Shown here piece after piece: positions 12,171 to 15,542 of a stretch of 15,542 nt of DNA. Under the pieces are notes generated by a model, which had not been told where the DNA came from, made no database searches, and saw only the letters and a program-made list of their open reading frames with translations. Position 1 is the first letter of the stretch. Each line of letters opens with the position of its first letter. Origin of the DNA: Bacillota bacterium (GTDB lineage Bacteria > Bacillota > Clostridia > Christensenellales > SZUA-584). The stretch spans positions 1 through 15,542 of the forward strand of contig JAEZIW010000109.1 of assembly GCA_023436525.1 (NCBI GenBank), given 5' to 3'. Made by a program: the position numbers and the translations under genes.

Positions 12171-12400
12171 CGCATAACGCGCCCAAAAGGGCTCTTTTTT
12201 TATCAGTTCTTTTGTTTCATCCTCTCAGCTTAAAACACCAACGCACCCTTGGCTCCCTCTGGAGGGAGCTGTCGCCGCCAGGTGACTGAGGGAGGCAACC
12301 CTTTGCTATTTTCTCATGATGCCTATCTTCGTAGGGGCGTCTATCAGACGCCCGCCAAAAGGCGATTAATAATCGCCCCTACACTGTTGCTGTTGATTGT
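12171..12400. repeat. Long direct repeat, copy B
   Basis: Near-identical partner of 11888-12116, with a seventh T in the T-tract, one G/C change in each GTCGCC/GGCGAC arm region and a few transitions. It is separated from copy A by 54 bp of unrelated sequence. A further partial GTCGCC-GTCA-GGCGAC-TGAGGGA module follows at 12400-12421, next to the dnaJ-like stop. Confidence 0.9.
12331..12382. repeat. Second REP-like family, copy 2
   Basis: Identical over its 52 bp to the element at 12047-12098 as far as I can read, while the rest of the long repeat has diverged. It has the same double hairpin with GTAGG/CCTAC ends. Confidence 0.8.
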
Positions 12401-12433
12401 CGCCGTCAGGCGACTGAGGGATTCTCCTTTCAG

Positions 12434-13411
12434 CTACTTAATCGTTGCCTTCAGTTTCTCATACAGCTTCTTTTGCTCCGCTGTCAGTTTCTCAGGGTTC
12501 ACAATGCGCACCGTCAGAAACAGGTCACCGCGCTTGCCCGCACGAAACGGATACCCCTTGCCCGCCACACGAATGAGGCTGCCCGTTTTCACCCCGGCAG
12601 GTATGCTGACCGCAATGCGCCCGTCCAGCGTGTCCACCGTCAGCTTCGTGCCAAGCGCCGCGTCCCACGGGTACACATCCGCGTTAACGCTCAGCTCGCC
12701 GTTTGTCAATGTAAACCGGCCCGGCTTCATCTTCACCGTCAGCCTCAAATCGCCGTTCTTGCCGCCGTTAGCACCCGGATGTCCCTGTCCCTTCAGTCGT
12801 ATCGTCTCGCCGTCACCCACACCCGCAGGCACCTTAAAGTTGATGCTTCGCGTGCCCGTTTCGGTCTGCAGCGATATACGCTTCTCAGTGCCCGCCGCGC
12901 CCTCTTCGGGTGTCAGCTCAATCTGCGCTTCCACGTCGTGGCCGTTTTGCATCCGCGGGGCACGCGCGCCGCCCCGTGCTTGCCCGAAAATATCACCGAA
13001 ATCGCCGCCCTCATAAACGCGTGTGGTGCGCCCGCTGCGCGCACCGCCAAACAAATCGTTCAAATCGAATGCGTCCGAAAAGAACATGTTAAAGAAATCA
13101 CTGTGGTCGCCCGAGCCCGCGTAGTCATAACGCACGTTACCGCCGTTAAAGCCGTACTGCGACGGGTCAAAATCGGCTCCGTTGTTAAACTGTGCCTGTG
13201 AGCCGAACATATCATATTTCTTGCGTTTTTCCGCGTCACCCAATACCTCATAAGCCTCACCAACATCCTTAAACTTCGCTTCCGATGCTTTGTCTCCCTT
13301 GTTCACATCCGGGTGATGCTGTTTGGCGAGCTTACGGTACGCCTTCTTAATTTCATCCTGTGAGGCGCTTTTATCCACGCCGAGTATCGCATAATAATCT
13401 TTATATTGCAT
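12434..13411 (-). CDS. DnaJ-like co-chaperone without zinc finger (type II, CbpA-like)
   Basis: A 325-residue Hsp40. The J domain (1-~68) is canonical: DYYAILGVDKSASQDEIKKAYRKLAKQHHPDVNKG, with the HPD tripeptide at 33-35 that stimulates DnaK ATPase. A Gly/Phe/Asp/Asn-rich linker (~75-155) follows. The two beta-rich substrate-binding domains (158-~320) include GHDVEAQIELTPEEGAAGTEK, VPAGVGDGETIRLKGQGHPG, GDLRLTVKMKP and GDLFLTVRIVNP. The CxxCxGxG zinc repeats of classical DnaJ are absent, so this is a type II or CbpA-like protein rather than the main DnaJ. ATG 13409-13411 has AAAGGAG about 9 nt upstream. It is the first gene of a probable chaperone locus with clpB, and a CtsR-like operator covers the start region of its promoter. 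Confidence 0.93.
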   Translation of the reverse strand: MQYKDYYAILGVDKSASQDEIKKAYRKLAKQHHPDVNKGDKASEAKFKDVGEAYEVLGDAEKRKKYDMFGSQAQFNNGADFDPSQYGFNGGNVRYDYAGSGDHSDFFNMFFSDAFDLNDLFGGARSGRTTRVYEGGDFGDIFGQARGGARAPRMQNGHDVEAQIELTPEEGAAGTEKRISLQTETGTRSINFKVPAGVGDGETIRLKGQGHPGANGGKNGDLRLTVKMKPGRFTLTNGELSVNADVYPWDAALGTKLTVDTLDGRIAVSIPAGVKTGSLIRVAGKGYPFRAGKRGDLFLTVRIVNPEKLTAEQKKLYEKLKATIK

Positions 13412-13458
13412 GCCATATCACTCCTTTCCCAAGCCCGCTCCAGCGCGGTTGATATGAC

Positions 13459-13475
13459 TTTGACTTTCCTTGACT
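13459..13475 (-). promoter_or_regulatory. CtsR-like heat-shock operator
   Basis: On the minus strand the sequence is AGTCAAG-GAA-AGTCAAA, matching the CtsR heptamer direct repeat (RGTCAAA-NAN-RGTCAAA) at all but one specified position. It sits a few bases downstream of the predicted transcription start. CtsR is the class III heat-shock repressor of Bacillota. Its gene is not in this window. Confidence 0.65.
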
Positions 13476-13486
13476 TTCATGTTCTA

Positions 13487-13515
13487 ATCATAAACCATCC
13501 GATGCTAAATTGCAA
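13487..13515 (-). promoter_or_regulatory. Promoter of the dnaJ-like gene
   Basis: On the minus strand, TTGCAA (13510-13515), 17-bp spacer, TATGAT (13487-13492). The predicted start near 13480 puts the CtsR-like box at about +5 to +21. Confidence 0.65.
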
Positions 13516-13569
13516 TAGTAAAAGTCAAATTATCCCGAAAAATTGTACCGTCTTACGGGTAATTTTTGG

Positions 13570-13599
13570 TTGCTGTTATGATAAACCTTCGCATATAAT
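13570..13599 (+). promoter_or_regulatory. araC-family gene promoter with shared motif
   Basis: TTGCTG (13570-13575), 18-bp spacer, TATAAT (13594-13599). The spacer holds GTTATGATAAACCT (13575-13588), repeated with one change before the downstream esterase (14535-14548). Confidence 0.6.
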
Positions 13600-13628
13600 C
13601 ATATTAACCTATCCGCAAAGAGGCAGAG

Positions 13629-14498
13629 ATGAACCATTATGTCGCGGTAATGACCGATCTAATCGATTATATCGAGCAACGAATATCCGATAAGCTCACG
13701 TTGGCGGAGCTTTCCGCACGAGCGAATATTTCCGATTTTCATTTCAACCGCATATTCAAAACGGTCGTCGGCATCACGCTCAAGCAATATATACTCGGCC
13801 GCAAGCTTTGGTATGCGGCGCAGCTTTTGAGCGAATCCACCCGCCCGGTTATCGATATCGCGCTCGATCTCGGGTTCGACTACCCTGAGGTTTTCAGCCG
13901 CGCGTTTAAAAACCAAGTGGGCCTGTCCCCTGCGGTTTACCGCCATCAGCCAAACCCTCAGGCGCTGATGCCCAAAGCATCCGTCGTCGAGCGCGACATC
14001 ATCAACTACCGCGGAACACTGGCGCTTAAGGGCGACGTTCGTTTCTTTAAGCCGTTGCTGCTGCACGGCGTACGATCTCGGGCCAGCGAAAATGCGCATG
14101 ACTTTGAAGAAAAGCTTAAGAGCGTTAACGAAGCTTTTCTGCGCGCAACCGCAGGCGATATTCATTTTATGCAGAATCGCTTTTTTACAGCGGTTAAATG
14201 CAGCGGCGAGGAAGACGGCAGCTATGATGTGTTTTGCGGACGCGAGCCCGTTTCGAGCGCCGCAGCAGCGGAGCAATATGATGCGCTGCACGTTCCCGGC
14301 GGATGGTATGCGGATTTTCTATACGGCGGCGATATGTTTGATATCAAAGAGGTATTCATTGACGACCTGTATAAATGGATCATGGTGAAGGAAGCCAAGC
14401 TCGCCTCGAACGTCGTCGGTATGCTCAATATTTACCCCGCCGATTACGCAAGCAGCGGTCACGTACATATTCTCGTCCCCGTTCAGGAGCCCGTTTAG
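13629..14498 (+). CDS. AraC-family regulator with C-terminal effector-binding domain
   Basis: A 289-residue regulator with the domains in the order HTH then sensor, as in Rob/SoxS-like multidrug or stress regulators. Residues ~8-106 are the double helix-turn-helix: YIEQRISDKLTLAELSARANISDFHFNRIFKTVVG, then RPVIDIALDLGFDYPEVFSRAFKNQVGLSPAVYR, the classical AraC second HTH. Residues ~120-289 resemble the GyrI-like effector-binding fold, ending YDALHVPGGWYADFLYGG...NIYPADYASSGHVHILVPV. AAAGAGG lies 5 nt before ATG 13629. The esterase gene begins 87 nt downstream on the same strand, and a common 14-bp motif precedes both. The regulator therefore probably activates itself and the esterase in response to a small molecule; ligand unknown. 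Confidence 0.9.
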   Translation: MNHYVAVMTDLIDYIEQRISDKLTLAELSARANISDFHFNRIFKTVVGITLKQYILGRKLWYAAQLLSESTRPVIDIALDLGFDYPEVFSRAFKNQVGLSPAVYRHQPNPQALMPKASVVERDIINYRGTLALKGDVRFFKPLLLHGVRSRASENAHDFEEKLKSVNEAFLRATAGDIHFMQNRFFTAVKCSGEEDGSYDVFCGREPVSSAAAAEQYDALHVPGGWYADFLYGGDMFDIKEVFIDDLYKWIMVKEAKLASNVVGMLNIYPADYASSGHVHILVPVQEPV

Positions 14499-14534
14499 TC
14501 AGCAAGTTTTGTCATGCAGCCCTTCTTCATTCCG

Positions 14535-14548
14535 GTTACGATAAACCT
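14535..14548 (+). promoter_or_regulatory. Candidate AraC-regulator binding motif before the esterase
   Basis: GTTACGATAAACCT repeats 13 of 14 bases of the motif at 13575-13588. The AT-rich TTTGAT (14555-14560) lies where the -10 of the regulator promoter would fall, suggesting a weak promoter that needs an activator. Confidence 0.5.
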
Positions 14549-14585
14549 ATCGAATTTGATAAAACGATGAAGGAGGTTATTTGTT

Positions 14586-15434
14586 ATGAGCATACAAGCG
14601 ACAATCACAAGACAGCTGCTTAAAAAGAGCAATATCTGGAACAAGCCATTGAACGAAATCAGGCAGGCGATGGCTCAAATTAAGGGAAGCGGCATACCCC
14701 AGGGCATCATTGCCACCAGCATGCAGGTTAACGGGGTTCACTGCGAGGTGTTTCGCCATGCAGATAAGGCCGAGCGCCCCACCATTGTTTATTTTCACGG
14801 CGGCGGCTTTTGCCTCGGTATCTACGAGGCGAACCGAAGCTTTGCAGCAAGGCTGGCGCAGCTGTTCAATGCGAACATTTACATGCCGGATTACCGGCTC
14901 GCCCCGGAGCATCCGTATCCGGCGGCGCTGGAAGACGCGACAGCCGTATTGCGCGCGTTATCCGGGTGCGGCCGGCTCATTGTGATGGGCGATTCATCCG
15001 GCTGTGCGCTCGCGCTGTCCGCAATGCAAAAACAGCAGGCAATGCCGCAAGCGCTCGTGATGATTACGCCCGTACTTGATCTGTCAGACAGCCAAACGTG
15101 TGTGGCTTCAAGCATCGAGAAGGACCCTTTCCGGCTGGCTGACCCGCTGAAGCTCACTAAAAACTATACATCCGGGCAGAATGTCTCCTCTCCCGATATA
15201 TCGCCGATTTTCGGTCATCTTGAAAACCTGCCCCCCACTCTGGTTCACGCGGCTCAGTATGATATTTTCTTGAGCGATGCCTGCTCCTTTGCAGACCGGG
15301 CCAAAGAATGCGCATCTGATGTTCAGCTGAAAATCTGGCCGAAAATGTGGCACATCTTTCATATGCAATCGCCTTTTGTGCCTGAGGCCACGCGTGCCTT
15401 AAGCGAAATAGCCGCATTTATCAAGCAGTTTTGA
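14586..15434 (+). CDS. Alpha/beta-hydrolase fold-3 esterase (hormone-sensitive lipase type)
   Basis: A 282-residue esterase of the bacterial HSL family (abhydrolase_3). The oxyanion-hole motif HGGGF lies at 71-75, preceded by PTIVYF. YMPDYRLAPEHPYPAALED (99-117) is the family signature. The nucleophile is Ser137 in GDSSG, the acid is most likely Asp226 in QYDIFLSDA, and the base is His256 in MWHIFHM. The N-terminal ~60 residues form the cap. It would hydrolyse short- to medium-chain carboxylic esters in the cytoplasm; no signal peptide is present. ATG 14586 has AAGGAGG 9 nt upstream. It follows the AraC regulator in the same orientation and shares its upstream motif, so it is the likely regulatory target. 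No clear terminator follows; the next bases are GGGTTTTTTCC. Confidence 0.92.
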   Translation: MSIQATITRQLLKKSNIWNKPLNEIRQAMAQIKGSGIPQGIIATSMQVNGVHCEVFRHADKAERPTIVYFHGGGFCLGIYEANRSFAARLAQLFNANIYMPDYRLAPEHPYPAALEDATAVLRALSGCGRLIVMGDSSGCALALSAMQKQQAMPQALVMITPVLDLSDSQTCVASSIEKDPFRLADPLKLTKNYTSGQNVSSPDISPIFGHLENLPPTLVHAAQYDIFLSDACSFADRAKECASDVQLKIWPKMWHIFHMQSPFVPEATRALSEIAAFIKQF

Positions 15435-15507
15435 GGGTTTTTTCCGGCTTTGTCAAACTGGTCAATAAACACAAATCAGTCATTGTTATCGAAAGTTACT
15501 TATTTCG

Positions 15508-15542
15508 GTCATCCTGAGGAGCGAAGCGACGACTACGCAGTG
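15508..15542. repeat. Start of a dispersed GTCATCCTGAGGAGCGAAGCG-type repeat
   Basis: The final bases GGTCATCCTGAGGAGCGAAG followed by CGACGA match, from memory, a repeat motif seen many times in intergenic regions of gut and other bacterial genomes. It is cut by the window end, so its full structure cannot be seen. Confidence 0.45.

Noticed and set aside
11888..12400. CRISPR array
   Set aside because: Only two long units (~230 bp) with a single 54-bp separator; no short regular repeats or spacers and no cas genes.
12249..13016. Plus-strand open frame (255 codons) across repeat copy B and the dnaJ-like gene
   Set aside because: It starts in a non-coding repeat and runs antisense to a well-supported Hsp40 gene.

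Overview
The window looks like a chromosomal segment from a mid-GC member of the Clostridia (Bacillota), possibly an uncultured gut or anaerobic lineage. This is an inference from a PadR regulator, an iron-dependent alcohol dehydrogenase, a CtsR-type heat-shock operator in front of a DnaJ-like gene, strong AGGAGG ribosome sites, and repeat families rich in GTAGGG...CCCTAC palindromes. No rRNA, tRNA, CRISPR array or phage module was seen.

Layout. 1-1200 (+): the end of a shikimate-pathway operon, made of a shikimate dehydrogenase/shikimate kinase fusion cut off by the window start, coupled by a 4-nt overlap to aroQ (type II 3-dehydroquinase). 1263-2646 (-): a translationally coupled padR regulator and alpha/beta hydrolase, with a palindromic operator inside the promoter. 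2700-4360: an unstable region holding two decayed copies of the aroQ 3' end, an intact REP-associated tyrosine transposase (RAYT, minus strand), a dead RAYT 3' fragment, several REP-like palindrome elements and a small GyrI-like effector-binding protein (+). 4398-5570 (-): iron-containing alcohol dehydrogenase.

5804-8244 (+): a tandem family of four small membrane-protein paralogues. Each has its own promoter with 17-bp spacing, and three have a terminator with nearly the same GGACGG/CCGTCC stem. The first two carry Pro/Tyr/Gln-rich tails ending in a shared PPSENP-type peptide, the third is truncated, and the fourth has lost the tail. 8256-8986 (-): an XRE regulator, probably leaderless, overlapping a four-helix membrane protein gene. 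9046-9095: an ideal copy of the REP element.

9176-13515 (-): a heat-shock locus. A zinc-finger-less DnaJ-like co-chaperone stands behind a promoter with a CtsR-like operator and is followed by clpB. The 669-bp gap between them is filled by two ~230-bp direct repeats, each built from nested palindromes. 13570-15434 (+): an AraC regulator with a C-terminal effector-binding domain, then a hormone-sensitive-lipase-type esterase. A shared 14-bp motif upstream of both suggests that the regulator controls both. The last ~40 bp begin another dispersed repeat.

The most unusual points are the triplicated aroQ 3' end with gene modules between the copies, the REP palindrome embedded in frame in the RAYT coding sequence, the self-contained promoter-gene-terminator duplications of the membrane-protein family, and the repeat block splitting the chaperone locus.
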